Shown here: positions 36,942 through 46,697 of the stretch, in pieces | Position numbering within the stretch: the stretch's first letter is position 1 | Layout: each line of letters starts with the position of its first letter | DNA from: Sva-07 sp963716095 | GTDB lineage: Bacteria > Actinomycetota > Acidimicrobiia > Acidimicrobiales > Ilumatobacteraceae | NCBI GenBank assembly: GCA_963716095.1 | Contig: CAVQSV010000016.1 | Coordinates: forward strand, 124,001 to 188,000 | Direction of reading: 5' to 3' | DNA length: 64,000 bases | Notes under the pieces: generated by a model | The model's input: only the letters and a program-made list of their open reading frames with translations | Database searches by the model: none | Told to the model about the DNA's origin: nothing | Position numbers and translations under genes: made by a program

Positions 36942-38046
36942 TCAAACCGGCCAAGGCACCGGAACGGTGAACCGCTCCGCGACGGCGTCGCCGCTGCCGC
37001 CGAGCTCGGCTCGTCGATCGTCGTCGGAGCGAAGCGCATCGATCGTCTCGCCGAGACGATCGATGTCAGCCTCCGGGAGCACGTACCGCACCGCCGACCT
37101 CCGACAGCCATGCCACGTTGTCGCTCTGATGGTCGTCTGCCGACGCCGCCCAGGGAACCAGGATCGACGGCGTGCCGGTGACCGCCACCTCGTGCACGGT
37201 GCTGGCCCCGCCACGTCCGATCAGGAGATCGCACGCCGTGTACACCGCTGCCATGTCGTCCTCGTAGGCCACCACCTGGTGCTGTACCTGCCCGCTCGCC
37301 GCTTCGATACGACTGGCAAAGCGTTCGCCGGCGATCTGACGGACTGCGAGTCGCGCATCGTCGCGATGGTCTCCGACGTACGACGCGAGCGCGCTGTTGA
37401 GCACACCGGAACCGAGCGACCCGCCCATCACCGCGATCACGAACCGATCGGAGTCCAGCCCGAGCGCACGGCGCGCCGCCACACGTGCAGCGTCGTTCGA
37501 GCGGTCGACGTCCAGGATCGCCTGGCGCACCGGCGCCCCGGTCAGTTCGGCGCGTGGCAGCGTCGACTGCTCGAACGCGACCGCGCACGCTGCAGCGCTG
37601 CGCGCCGCGAGTCGGCTCGCTCGTCCCGGCGTGCGGTCGTAGGACACCACGACCACGGGAATCCCCAGACGACGTGCGGCGAACACCGATGGCATGCTTG
37701 CGTAGCCGCCGACGGACACCACGACACGGGGTTGCCAGTCGCGCAGGAGCTGCGTCGCTGCCCGAGTGCTGCGGATCATCTTCGGAACGAAGCCGAGGTT
37801 CGCTCGGGTGAGTCGACGTTGCGCGCCGACGACGTCGAGGAACTCGTGTGGGTACGGCGTCTCGGGGAGCAGTCGAGTCTCGACGCCGCGTTCGGCACCG
37901 ACGTACCGGATCGTCGAGCTGTCGTGGCCTGCTGCCACCAGGGCATCGGCCACGGCGAGCGCCGGCAGCACGTGACCTGCTGTGCCGCCTCCGGTGACGA
38001 CGGCATAGGTCCGGCCGGTGTCCGCGCCGACCGTCGTGGCGGTCAT
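36942..38046 (-). CDS. murG: UDP-GlcNAc transferase making lipid II, frameshifted near its C-terminus
   Basis: Membrane-associated glycosyltransferase converting lipid I to lipid II. The N-terminal GGGTAGHVLPALAVA loop and the later LIGRGGASTVHEVA nucleotide-sugar site are intact. After AWLSEVGGA the original frame meets an early stop at 37066; removing one base at about 37086 continues it as YVLPEADIDRLGETIDALR to a stop at 36942, the normal C-terminal helix. ATG 38046 overlaps the ftsW stop (ATGA). The corrected length is about 367 residues. Confidence 0.9.
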
Positions 38047-39293
38047 CGGGAGTTGATGCGCCGCGCCACGCTCAGGAGCAGTCCGGCCGCAGTCATGCTG
38101 ACGAAGAGCGAACTCCCGCCCGCTGAGAAGAACGGCAGGGTCAGGCCGGTCACCGGCATGAAACCGACGACGCCGCCGATGTTGATGATGGCCTGGACGC
38201 CGAACCAGGCTGCCACACCGCCCGCGAGCAGCATGCCGAAACGATCGGGGGCGGCGATCGCCGTCTGGACGCCCAGGGCGACCAGCATCACGAATCCACC
38301 GATCACGGCGATCGTGCCGATCAGCCCCAGTTCGTCGGCGATCACGGCGAAGATGAAGTCGCTGTGGGCATAGGGGAGGTAGCCGAGTTTGGCGTTGCTG
38401 CCGCCGATGCCCGACCCGGACAGTCCCCCGGACGCAATGCTGAGGTATCCCTGATACGACTGATAGGCGAGGTGGTCCTTCTCCTCGGCGATGTTCATGA
38501 ACGCCGTGAACCGGTCGAGCCGGCGCGGACTCGACACCACGAACAACAATCCGGCGCCGACCGCTGCGGCGGCCATCCCGGCCAGGGGCACGACCGGAAC
38601 TCCGGCGATCCATGCAACGCTGAACACGATCGCTCCGAGCACGATCGCTGCGCCGAGGTCGCCCTGTACCAGGCACAGACCGGCGCCGACCGCCGCGATC
38701 GCCCCGAGCGGGAACAGCGTCGTCACCCGGTTTCCGAGGTCGTTGCGGCGACGGGTGAGGAGGTCGGCGGTGAGGATCACGACGGCGATCTTCAAGAGTT
38801 CGGATGGCTGGAAGCTGAGTGGACCGACTCGCATCCACGACCGCGCCCCGTTGACACTCGCCCCGATGCCCGGGGCGAACGGCGCCGCCATGGCCGCAAC
38901 GGCGATCAGGGTGACCGGGATCGCCAGACGCTGCCAACGGCGGTAGGAGATCTTGACCATCAACACGAGAGCGACCGCGCCCATCCCGGCCCACATGGCC
39001 TGCTTGGCAAACACCCGGTACGGCGAGAAGCCGAGGTTCGCCTGCGTGACCGCCGAGGCCGACAGCACCATGACGAGGCCCAGCATCACCAGCACCGAGA
39101 TCACCCCGGCGATCGCGTAGAACGTGCCCGTCGGCGGACCGAGCACCTCCGGCTCGACGCTGGTGCGAGCGGACCTCGAACTGCGTCGCCCCGACGAACG
39201 CCGACGACGACCGCGGCGCTCGGTCGCGTCGGCGCCGTGCAGACGTTCGAGTGTCGCTCGGCGACGATCTTCGACACTGATCGTGCTGGTCAT
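38043..39293 (-). CDS. ftsW: Septal peptidoglycan polymerase FtsW
   Basis: SEDS-family lipid II glycosyltransferase working with FtsI. It has 416 residues: a basic cytoplasmic N-terminus of ~55, then about ten helices. SEDS hallmarks include VNGARSWMRVGPLSFQPSE, LVQGDLGAAIVLG and LPYAHSDFIFAVIADELG. Its ATG overlaps the murD stop by 4 bases and its stop overlaps the murG start, placing it in the division and wall operon. Confidence 0.95.
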   Translation of the reverse strand: MTSTISVEDRRRATLERLHGADATERRGRRRRSSGRRSSRSARTSVEPEVLGPPTGTFYAIAGVISVLVMLGLVMVLSASAVTQANLGFSPYRVFAKQAMWAGMGAVALVLMVKISYRRWQRLAIPVTLIAVAAMAAPFAPGIGASVNGARSWMRVGPLSFQPSELLKIAVVILTADLLTRRRNDLGNRVTTLFPLGAIAAVGAGLCLVQGDLGAAIVLGAIVFSVAWIAGVPVVPLAGMAAAAVGAGLLFVVSSPRRLDRFTAFMNIAEEKDHLAYQSYQGYLSIASGGLSGSGIGGSNAKLGYLPYAHSDFIFAVIADELGLIGTIAVIGGFVMLVALGVQTAIAAPDRFGMLLAGGVAAWFGVQAIINIGGVVGFMPVTGLTLPFFSAGGSSLFVSMTAAGLLLSVARRINSR

Positions 39294-40678
39294 CTGGACC
39301 CTCCGTGATTCATGTTGTTCGCTGACGGGTGGCCGGCCGGCGCGTCGGCAGTGCCGAAACGTTCGCGGACCAACGCTCGGAAGTGATCGCCCCGTGCTGC
39401 GAAACCGGTGTACTGGTCGAAGCTGGCGCAGCCGGGCGACAGCAACACCGTCGATCCGGGCCGAGCAATGGCTGCTGCGACCGCGACGGCATCAGCGAGG
39501 TCGTCGACGACCTGCACCCGGTCGACACCGGCGAACGCAGCCGCGACGTCGGATGCGGTGTCGCCGATGGCGATGACGGCATCCACCCCGGCGATGTCCG
39601 CTGCCATCGAACTCAGGTCGACACCCTTGTCATAGCCACCGGCGATCAGGATCAGACCGCCGAACGAACGAATCGCCGCGCTCGCTGCGTGAGGTGTGGT
39701 CGCCTTCGAGTCGTTGTACCACGAGACGTCATCCCAGGTCCCGAGATGTTCCAATCGGTGGGGCGGGCCACTGAACGAAGCCAGGGCGTCGGCGATCGGC
39801 TCCACGCCCGCCAAACCGGTCTCCAACACCAGCGCCGAGGCTGCCAGTGCGTTGGTGATGTCGTGGGGCAGACTCCGCTTCATCGCTCCGACCCGAGCGA
39901 TGATGCCGCTCGGGCCGACCAGCCGGTCGTCGTCCACCCGGTAGTCGGCGTCGTGGGCCCCGAAGGTCACCTGCCGCCCAGGGGCCGAGCCCAAACGGGC
40001 CATCACCACGTCGTCGTCGATGAATCCGATCGCCACGTCGTCGGGGCGCTGATTGGCCCACACCTGCGCCTTGGCTGCTTCGTAGGTGTCCATCGACCGG
40101 TGCCAGTTCAGGTGATCCGGCGCGAGGTTGAGCCAGACCGCCGCCTCCGCTCGGAACGTCGGGGTCCATGCCAGGCGGAAACTCGTGCACTCCACCACGA
40201 AGGCGTCGAGGTCCTGCTCGATCGCGTCGACCAGCGGTGTCGAGGTGTTGCCGGCGTCGACGGTTCGCAGGCCCGCTGCCCGGAGCATCTCGACAGCGAG
40301 CAACGTCGTCGTCGTCTTGCCATCGGTCCCGGTGATGGCGAGCATGGGCCGCGGACCACCGGGTCGATCTCGCTCCCATCGGTACGCGAGCTCGATCTCG
40401 GAGACCAACTCAACACCGAGCGCCTGCGCGGTCGTGACGACGGCGTGTGTCTCCGGCACACCGGGAGCCGGGCTGACCAGATCGCACGACGAGACCAAGC
40501 TGCGCAATGCGTCGACGTCGGGGCGTTCGAGCAGGTCGACCCCCAACTCGGCGGCGAGCTCTGTGCGCTGATCGTCGACCACATCGTCGGCGACCACGAC
40601 GTCGACGCCACGACGCAACAGTGCACGAACGGTCGACTCGCCGGCGACGGCCAGCCCGTACACCAGCGCACGACTCAT
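39290..40678 (-). CDS. murD: UDP-MurNAc-L-alanine:D-glutamate ligase
   Basis: Adds D-Glu to UDP-MurNAc-L-Ala using ATP; 462 residues. The ATP-binding loop is ITGTDGKTTTTLLAV (a T-D-G-K variant), with NLAPDHLNWH and the C-terminal YNDSKATTPHA block. ATG 40678 overlaps the mraY stop (ATGA) and the C-terminus overlaps ftsW by 4 bases. The frame is intact. Confidence 0.95.
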   Translation of the reverse strand: MSRALVYGLAVAGESTVRALLRRGVDVVVADDVVDDQRTELAAELGVDLLERPDVDALRSLVSSCDLVSPAPGVPETHAVVTTAQALGVELVSEIELAYRWERDRPGGPRPMLAITGTDGKTTTTLLAVEMLRAAGLRTVDAGNTSTPLVDAIEQDLDAFVVECTSFRLAWTPTFRAEAAVWLNLAPDHLNWHRSMDTYEAAKAQVWANQRPDDVAIGFIDDDVVMARLGSAPGRQVTFGAHDADYRVDDDRLVGPSGIIARVGAMKRSLPHDITNALAASALVLETGLAGVEPIADALASFSGPPHRLEHLGTWDDVSWYNDSKATTPHAASAAIRSFGGLILIAGGYDKGVDLSSMAADIAGVDAVIAIGDTASDVAAAFAGVDRVQVVDDLADAVAVAAAIARPGSTVLLSPGCASFDQYTGFAARGDHFRALVRERFGTADAPAGHPSANNMNHGGSR

Positions 40679-41721
40679 GGCTGGACCTGAGCGGTGAAGT
40701 CGGCGATGAAGATCGCGAGTGCCGACGCCACACAGATCGCCGAGATCAGCCAGAAACGAATGATCACCGTGGTCTCGGGCCAGCCGATCAGTTCGAAGTG
40801 GTGGTGGATCGGCGACATGCGGAACAGTCGTTTCGTGCGGCCCGACGCCTTGAAGACGCCCATCTGAATGGCGACCGAACCGGCTTCCATCACATAGATG
40901 CCGCCGATCAGCACGACCAGCAGCGTCACGTTGAGCGTCAGCGCACAGAACGCGAGCGCCGAACCGATCGCCAGTGCTCCGACGTCGCCCATGAAGATTC
41001 GCGCCGGTGCGGCGTTCCACCAGAGGAATCCAAGGCATCCGCCGGCGAACGCTGCGGAGAACACGCCCATGTCGAGCGGGTTGACGACGGTGGCGTAGAT
41101 GTCCGGATTACGGAATGACCAGTAGGCGATGACCGTGAACGCGCCGAACCCCATCAGCGCAGAGCCCGACGCCAGCCCATCGAGGCCATCGGTCACGTTG
41201 ACCGCATTGGTCGTCGCCCAGATGATCATCCCGGCCCAGACCACCCACACTGCGGTGGGCACTTCGAAGCCGACATCGCCGCGGGTGACGTTGATCGTTT
41301 CGGAGATCCCGGTTCCGACGACCAGCCACCACGCCATGGCGATGCTCGCCAACATGGTGATGTAGTTCTTCTGCTTCCAGAAGATGCCGCGGTTGTGACG
41401 CTTGCGCACCTTGATGTAGTCGTCGAGGAACCCCATCAGCGCCATGAAGAGCACGCCGATCCAGACGATCATCGTCTGGTCCGAGAATGCGAGCCCGCGG
41501 CGAAGGTGTGCCGTGAGCCAACCGATCAGTGCCGCACCGACGATCGCGATCCCACCCATCGTGGGCGTGCCCTGCTTCGGCATGTGGTGCGCGGGGCCGT
41601 GGTCCTCCTTGCCGAGGATGGGCTGACCCTGGCCTCGCTGCTGGAAGAACACGATGAGATAGCGGGTGCCGAAGAGCGAGACGAGCATCGAACTCGCTCC
41701 GGCCAGGATGATGGCGATCAC
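40675..41721 (-). CDS. mraY: Phospho-MurNAc-pentapeptide transferase
   Basis: Integral membrane enzyme that attaches the MurNAc-pentapeptide to undecaprenyl phosphate, making lipid I. It has 348 residues and about ten helices. Hallmarks are PTMGGIAIVGAAL, the FLDDYIKV aspartate pair, NAVNVTDGLDGLASG, and MSPIHHHFEL. GTG 41721 overlaps the murE stop by 4 bases. It directly follows murE; murF, which normally lies between them, is missing. Confidence 0.97.
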   Translation of the reverse strand: MIAIILAGASSMLVSLFGTRYLIVFFQQRGQGQPILGKEDHGPAHHMPKQGTPTMGGIAIVGAALIGWLTAHLRRGLAFSDQTMIVWIGVLFMALMGFLDDYIKVRKRHNRGIFWKQKNYITMLASIAMAWWLVVGTGISETINVTRGDVGFEVPTAVWVVWAGMIIWATTNAVNVTDGLDGLASGSALMGFGAFTVIAYWSFRNPDIYATVVNPLDMGVFSAAFAGGCLGFLWWNAAPARIFMGDVGALAIGSALAFCALTLNVTLLVVLIGGIYVMEAGSVAIQMGVFKASGRTKRLFRMSPIHHHFELIGWPETTVIIRFWLISAICVASALAIFIADFTAQVQP

Positions 41722-43187
41722 GCCAGGGCCTCCAGGAACTCGCGGGCGACTGCCCGATCGTCGAACTCGACGGTGTGGTCGTCGAACTCTTGGGTCGCCT
41801 CGTGGCCCTTGCCGGCCACGACCACGACATCGCCGGTGGTGGCCCGCTCGATCGCTTGGCCGATGGCCTCTCGGCGGTCGACGACAACGGTGACGTCCGC
41901 ATGCGTGGCGGGCTCGATCCCCGCGAGGATCTCGTCGATGATCTGCCTGGGTGGTTCGAGTCGGGGATTGTCCGACGTCACGATGACCCGGTCTGCCGTG
42001 GAGGCTGCGACCCGACCCATCACCGGACGCTTGGCTCGGTCGCGATTGCCTCCGCAGCCGAAGACCACGCTGACGCCACCCCCCGGGCCGACGACCGCAC
42101 GAGCTGCCGCGATGACACGCTCGAGCCCATCGGGGGTGTGGGCGTAGTCGACGACCACCGAGATGCCTCGGCGCCGACTCTGTGCGGTGTCGATGACCTC
42201 GAACCGGCCCGGCACCGACCCCAAGTCGGCCAGACCGCCGACGGCGACGTCGGGATCGATCCCGAGTTCGACGGCGGTCGTCAGCGCAGCCAGCGAGTTG
42301 GACACGTTGAAGTCGCCGCCCATCGGCACACGGACGCTCTTGCCGCGCCAGACGTAGCGATGTTCGGCTGCGGTCACCTCGACCCCCGAGAGCTCCGACG
42401 TGCTGTAGCCCACGACGCGGAACTCACGCCCGGGCTGCTCCGATGCGGACACGTCGGCGATCAGTCGGCCGTACGCGTCGTCGACGTTGACCACGCCCAA
42501 GCCGGCGAACGACGGATCGAACAGCTGCGCCTTGGCACGAAAGTACGCCTCGTGAGTGCCGTGCAGGTCCAGGTGGTCGTGGCCGAGGTTGGTGAAGACC
42601 ACCGCATCGAACTCGGTCCCGTCGACGCGGTGCATCGCCAACGCATGCGACGACACCTCGAGCACCGCTGCGGTCTTGTCATCGGCGACGAAACCAGCCA
42701 GCACCGACTGCAGCTCCGGAGCCTCCGGCGTCGTGCGGGGGCCATGGAGCGTCCCGACGACGCCACACGGACGGCCTGCGGCTTCGAAGATGGCAGCCAT
42801 CAGGGCGGCCGTCGTCGTCTTGCCGTTGGTTCCGGTGATTCCGACGGTCGCGAGCACCCGGCTCGGGTGGCCGGCCACCTCGGCGGCGATCGGGCCGAGA
42901 CGGAGCCGGGTGTCGTCGACGAGAATCTGAGCAACCGCGCCGGCACCGTCGACGTCGAGCCCATCGAGCCGATGGTCGGCGAGCACCGCGGTCGCCCCAG
43001 CGCGCACGGCGTCGACAGCGAAGTCGTGACCATCGAAGTGGTCGCCTCGCAGACAGGCGTACAACGATCCGGGGATCGCGAGTCGTGAGTCGTGAACGAC
43101 CGACTCGATCACCGTGCCCTGCTCGCGGAGTGCGCGCAGGTCCTGCAGTCCGGTGACGTCGACCTTCGGTGGCATCGGCGAACTCAC
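41718..43187 (-). CDS. murE: UDP-MurNAc-tripeptide synthetase, diaminopimelate type
   Basis: Adds the third stem residue to UDP-MurNAc-L-Ala-D-Glu. It has 489 residues. The ATP loop is GITGTNGKTTTAALMA. The DNPR motif in TSDNPRLEPP is the signature for meso-diaminopimelate rather than lysine. Three starts are possible: TTG 43199, GTG 43187 and ATG 43175. GTG 43187 was chosen because it overlaps the ftsI stop as GTGA, the pattern of this cluster. The frame is intact. Confidence 0.94.
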   Translation of the reverse strand: MSSPMPPKVDVTGLQDLRALREQGTVIESVVHDSRLAIPGSLYACLRGDHFDGHDFAVDAVRAGATAVLADHRLDGLDVDGAGAVAQILVDDTRLRLGPIAAEVAGHPSRVLATVGITGTNGKTTTAALMAAIFEAAGRPCGVVGTLHGPRTTPEAPELQSVLAGFVADDKTAAVLEVSSHALAMHRVDGTEFDAVVFTNLGHDHLDLHGTHEAYFRAKAQLFDPSFAGLGVVNVDDAYGRLIADVSASEQPGREFRVVGYSTSELSGVEVTAAEHRYVWRGKSVRVPMGGDFNVSNSLAALTTAVELGIDPDVAVGGLADLGSVPGRFEVIDTAQSRRRGISVVVDYAHTPDGLERVIAAARAVVGPGGGVSVVFGCGGNRDRAKRPVMGRVAASTADRVIVTSDNPRLEPPRQIIDEILAGIEPATHADVTVVVDRREAIGQAIERATTGDVVVVAGKGHEATQEFDDHTVEFDDRAVAREFLEALA

Positions 43188-45223
43188 GACGATTGACAAC
43201 CGGTGGCACCCGGCGTCGGGACGATGCCCAGTTCGTGGATCAGGGTGGGTGCCAGCTCAGCGAACACCGGTGCAGCTGCGGTGCCGCCGAAGCGGTCGTT
43301 CGTTCCCGCAGGCGGCTCGTCGACGGACACCAACACGGTCACCTGCGGATCCTCGGCGGGGAAGAAACCGACGAAGCTCGAGTAGTAGATCCGGTTGCCG
43401 TCGGCATCGAAATAGGTACCGTTGTCGGCCGCCTTGAATGCCGTCCCGGTCTTGCCTGCAACCGAGAGGCCATCGACCTGGGCGAGTGTTGCCGTGCCGC
43501 TGCAGACGACGGTGCGCATCATCTCGGTCGTCTGAATGGCTGCGAGTTCACTGACGACCGAGCGGGACTCCGACGGCTCGGTCTCGCTGATGGCTCCATC
43601 GGTACCCACCGTTGCCTTGAGCAACTTCGGCTCGACATACGTGCCACGGTTGGCGATCGTGTTGACCGCTGCGACCAACTGCAGCGACGTGCTCGACACG
43701 CCCTGACCGTACGCGACGGTGACCCGCTCGGAACCCCAGAGGTCTTCCGGCTGCTTCAAGATGCCCGCCGACTCGCCCGGGAAGTCGAGTGCGGTCTTCG
43801 AACCGAGTCCGAACTGTGCCATGTACTCGCGATGGCGTTCGCGGCCCATCTCCTGCTGCACGAAGATCGTGCCGATGTTCGACGATTCGGCCAGGATCCT
43901 GGATACCGACATCCATTCGTCGGGGTGCTGATGCGAGTCCTTCAACAGGTCGTCGTAGTACTGCTTGCGCCACGGCACGAGGTACGAGGTCTCCGGGGTG
44001 ACCAGACCTTCGCTGAGCGCGCTCGCGACGGTGATCACCTTGGCGACCGAACCCGGCTCGTAGGCGTCGACCGCAGCGAAGTTGCCCGAGGTGACGCCAT
44101 AGGTGCCGGTGTCACTGTCCAGTCGCACCGAGGCCATCGAGTAGATCTCACCGGTGTCGGTGTCCATCGCGATCGCGGTGGCCCCCTTCGCCCCGATCGC
44201 GGCAACCTGCTCCAGCAGCACCTGCTCGGTCGAGAACTGAATGGAGCGATCGAGCGTCAACACGAGGTCGTCGCCCGCCACCGGTTGCGCTGCCACGCTC
44301 TCCGAACCGGGGATCGACCGACCACCAGGCGCCACTTCTCGACGCATCTCGCCGCCCGTTCCCGTGAGCGCGTCGTCGAATTGCAGCTCGAGACCTGAGA
44401 TGCCGACGCCGTCGATGTTGGTTCGCCCGATCACGCTGCGCCCGGTGTCACCGCCCGGCATCTCACGTCGGCTCTCCCGGTCGACGTTGACTCCGACCAG
44501 CCGCATCGCTGCGATCTCGTCGCCGATGTCGGCGTCGGCCTGGCGCTGAACGAAGACGAAGCCGCGGTCTTTCGACTCGATCTCGCCGAGGAGTTCGGCC
44601 GCCTTCTCGTCGGACAGGTCGAGCAGGTCGTCGAGCACCTGCACGGTCGCCGGGCCGTTGTCGATCAGCTTCGGGTTGATCGACACCGTCACCGCCGGCA
44701 CCGACATGGCGAGCTCGGCGCCGTGACGATCGAAGACCGTTCCGCGCTGAGCGGGGATGATGACCGATCGAGTCCACTGATCGGCGGCAGCCGAACGAAG
44801 CGTTTCGGCCTCGGTGGTCTGCAGGTAGGCCACTCGGCCGATCAGGCCGATCAACACGGCACCGATCACGACGAGTGCCGCGATCAGCCGGTGTCGCGGG
44901 GAGCCCGAGCGAAAGCGCGAAACCGCACGTCGCGGTGGATTCGAGCGAACCTTCGCCGTGGGGGTCACCGATGCGCGCTTGGCCGGCGAAGCCGCCTTCG
45001 TCCTCGCCGTTTGGTGCGACCGTGCGGTCGTTCGGGGATTCGGGCCGCCACGAGTCGTCGCGCTCGGCTTGGTTCGGCCCTTGCTCTGCCTCGTGCCCGT
45101 CGCACGATGCGGCGTGGCGTTGCGATCGGCGCGACGACCGTCGCCGGTTCGAGTGCGCGCCGAGGCAGTGCCGTGCGTGCGTACGCCGGCGGCCGGCCGA
45201 TGACTCCGGGTCAACGGTTTCAC
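43184..45223 (-). CDS. ftsI: Septal transpeptidase FtsI (penicillin-binding protein 3)
   Basis: Class B penicillin-binding protein cross-linking septal peptidoglycan; 679 residues. A basic, Thr/Arg/Lys-rich cytoplasmic arm of about 110 residues precedes one transmembrane helix (LIAALVVIGAVLIGLIG). The active-site triad is visible: SVAK within PGSVAKVIT, SSN in LAESSNIG, and KTG in VAGKTGTAF. GTG 45223 overlaps the ftsL stop (GTGA). It pairs functionally with FtsW. Confidence 0.96.
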   Translation of the reverse strand: MKPLTRSHRPAAGVRTHGTASARTRTGDGRRADRNATPHRATGTRQSKGRTKPSATTRGGPNPRTTARSHQTARTKAASPAKRASVTPTAKVRSNPPRRAVSRFRSGSPRHRLIAALVVIGAVLIGLIGRVAYLQTTEAETLRSAAADQWTRSVIIPAQRGTVFDRHGAELAMSVPAVTVSINPKLIDNGPATVQVLDDLLDLSDEKAAELLGEIESKDRGFVFVQRQADADIGDEIAAMRLVGVNVDRESRREMPGGDTGRSVIGRTNIDGVGISGLELQFDDALTGTGGEMRREVAPGGRSIPGSESVAAQPVAGDDLVLTLDRSIQFSTEQVLLEQVAAIGAKGATAIAMDTDTGEIYSMASVRLDSDTGTYGVTSGNFAAVDAYEPGSVAKVITVASALSEGLVTPETSYLVPWRKQYYDDLLKDSHQHPDEWMSVSRILAESSNIGTIFVQQEMGRERHREYMAQFGLGSKTALDFPGESAGILKQPEDLWGSERVTVAYGQGVSSTSLQLVAAVNTIANRGTYVEPKLLKATVGTDGAISETEPSESRSVVSELAAIQTTEMMRTVVCSGTATLAQVDGLSVAGKTGTAFKAADNGTYFDADGNRIYYSSFVGFFPAEDPQVTVLVSVDEPPAGTNDRFGGTAAAPVFAELAPTLIHELGIVPTPGATGCQSS

Positions 45224-45696
45224 GGCTGCTCCTCGGTGACGCTCTTGACCGCACGGAACTGATCGAGCGGGTCGGTGTGAATGACGATCCTGACCGGGTT
45301 GTCGCCGATCGGCCCGGCAGCAGCGAGCTGACGTGCCACTGCCTCTGGGGTGACGGTCACGAAGGTGTTGACACGCCCTCGGCGCATCCCCAGCTCGGAT
45401 GCAGCCGCTGCGAGGCGCACCGGTGAACGAAGTTCGGCTCGTTCGTACCTGAGTTCATCGAAGCGTTCGCGTTGGGTGGCCACCTCACGGTCGAGGCGGT
45501 CCAGGCGAAGCTGACGTTCGGCGAGCTGCGTGTGGAACACCGCCGCTCCCAGGAGACCGAGAAACACCAGCGACCATGCCAGCCCGGCGAGCAGTGCCGG
45601 CCAGCGGCGCCGACGGGGCACCACCGCCAGGGAGGGAGACGTCGATGCCTTGGTGGAGCGCGACGTGATGTCGCGCAGCAGTGGAAGTGCGATCAC
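45220..45696 (-). CDS. ftsL: FtsL-like bitopic divisome protein
   Basis: Small protein of 158 residues in the ftsL position between rsmH and ftsI. It has a basic cytoplasmic N-terminus, one helix (WPALLAGLAWSLVFLGLLGAA, ~32-52) and a short coiled coil (LDRLDREVATQRERFDELR), ending in a disordered tail. Sequence conservation in this family is weak, so the name rests on topology and position. GTG start 45696 overlaps the rsmH stop. Confidence 0.8.
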   Translation of the reverse strand: MIALPLLRDITSRSTKASTSPSLAVVPRRRRWPALLAGLAWSLVFLGLLGAAVFHTQLAERQLRLDRLDREVATQRERFDELRYERAELRSPVRLAAAASELGMRRGRVNTFVTVTPEAVARQLAAAGPIGDNPVRIVIHTDPLDQFRAVKSVTEEQP

Positions 45697-46697
45697 CGGT
45701 TCTCCATCGCTTGTCCATCGCTCTTGCGGGTTGCCACGACGCGTTCGACAACCCGCAGACGGGCAGAGGCCGCACGTCGGTTTCGTTGCCGCTCGGACTC
45801 ACTCGCTCGCTTGGGGACCCCGCGCACGATCCGGACCGTCTGCACGGCGCCGCACACACATGGCAGGTCCTGGGGGCAGTCGCAGGCGCCAGCGGCGACC
45901 GCGAAACGGTCTTTGACGATGCGGTCCTCGCCCGAGTGGTAGGCCAGAACTGCAATCCGTCCACCCGGTCTGGTGGCACGCACGGCCTGATCGAGCGCAT
46001 CGGGGAGAACTCCGAGCTCGTCGTTGACCTCGATACGGATGGCTTGGAACGTCCGCTTGGCAGGGTGTCCGCCGGTGCGCCGTGCCGCAGCCGGAATCGC
46101 TGCTGTCACCACTGCGGCGAGCTCGGTCGTGGTCTGAATCGGACGAGCGGCGCAGATGGCACGCGCGATGCGCCGAGCGAAGCGCTCGTCGCCGTAGCGC
46201 TTGATGATGGTCGCCAGCTCGGTCTCGGAGTATCCGTTGACCACATCAGACGCCGACCAGGTCTGGTCGGCGTCCATCCGCATGTCGAGCGGACCATCGT
46301 GGCGGTACGAGAACCCACGGTCGCCTCGGTCGAGCTGCGGCGACGACACGCCCAGGTCGAACAGCGCTCCGCTGATGACATCGACGCCGTGATCGGCGAG
46401 CGCCGCATCGAAGTCGTCGAACCGGCGTTGGCTGGTGTGGACCCGGTCGCCGAAGTCGGCAAGCCGAGCGGTTGCTGCGTCGAGAGCGTCGCGATCCTGA
46501 TCGATGCCGATCAGGTCGAGGTCACCGCGTGCGTCGAGGACGGCGGCGCTGTGTCCCCCGCCGCCCAGGGTGGCATCGACGAACGTACCCGGTGGAACAG
46601 CGGCGAAGATCTCGGTGATCTCCTCGACCATCACCGGGGCGTGCTCGAATCCCGGGTTCGCTGCACCAGAGTTCTCGGTGTCGCCGTCGGGCTGCAT
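45693..46697 (-). CDS. rsmH: 16S rRNA m4C1402 methyltransferase RsmH
   Basis: SAM-dependent N4-methylation of cytosine 1402 of 16S rRNA. It has about 334 residues. The SAM site is VDATLGGGGHSAAVL, followed by FDLGVSSPQLDRGDRGFSYR and LAYHSGEDRIVKDRF, all family hallmarks. ATG 46697 overlaps the mraZ stop by one base (TGATG); a TTG one codon upstream is less likely. Confidence 0.96.
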   Translation of the reverse strand: MQPDGDTENSGAANPGFEHAPVMVEEITEIFAAVPPGTFVDATLGGGGHSAAVLDARGDLDLIGIDQDRDALDAATARLADFGDRVHTSQRRFDDFDAALADHGVDVISGALFDLGVSSPQLDRGDRGFSYRHDGPLDMRMDADQTWSASDVVNGYSETELATIIKRYGDERFARRIARAICAARPIQTTTELAAVVTAAIPAAARRTGGHPAKRTFQAIRIEVNDELGVLPDALDQAVRATRPGGRIAVLAYHSGEDRIVKDRFAVAAGACDCPQDLPCVCGAVQTVRIVRGVPKRASESERQRNRRAASARLRVVERVVATRKSDGQAMENR

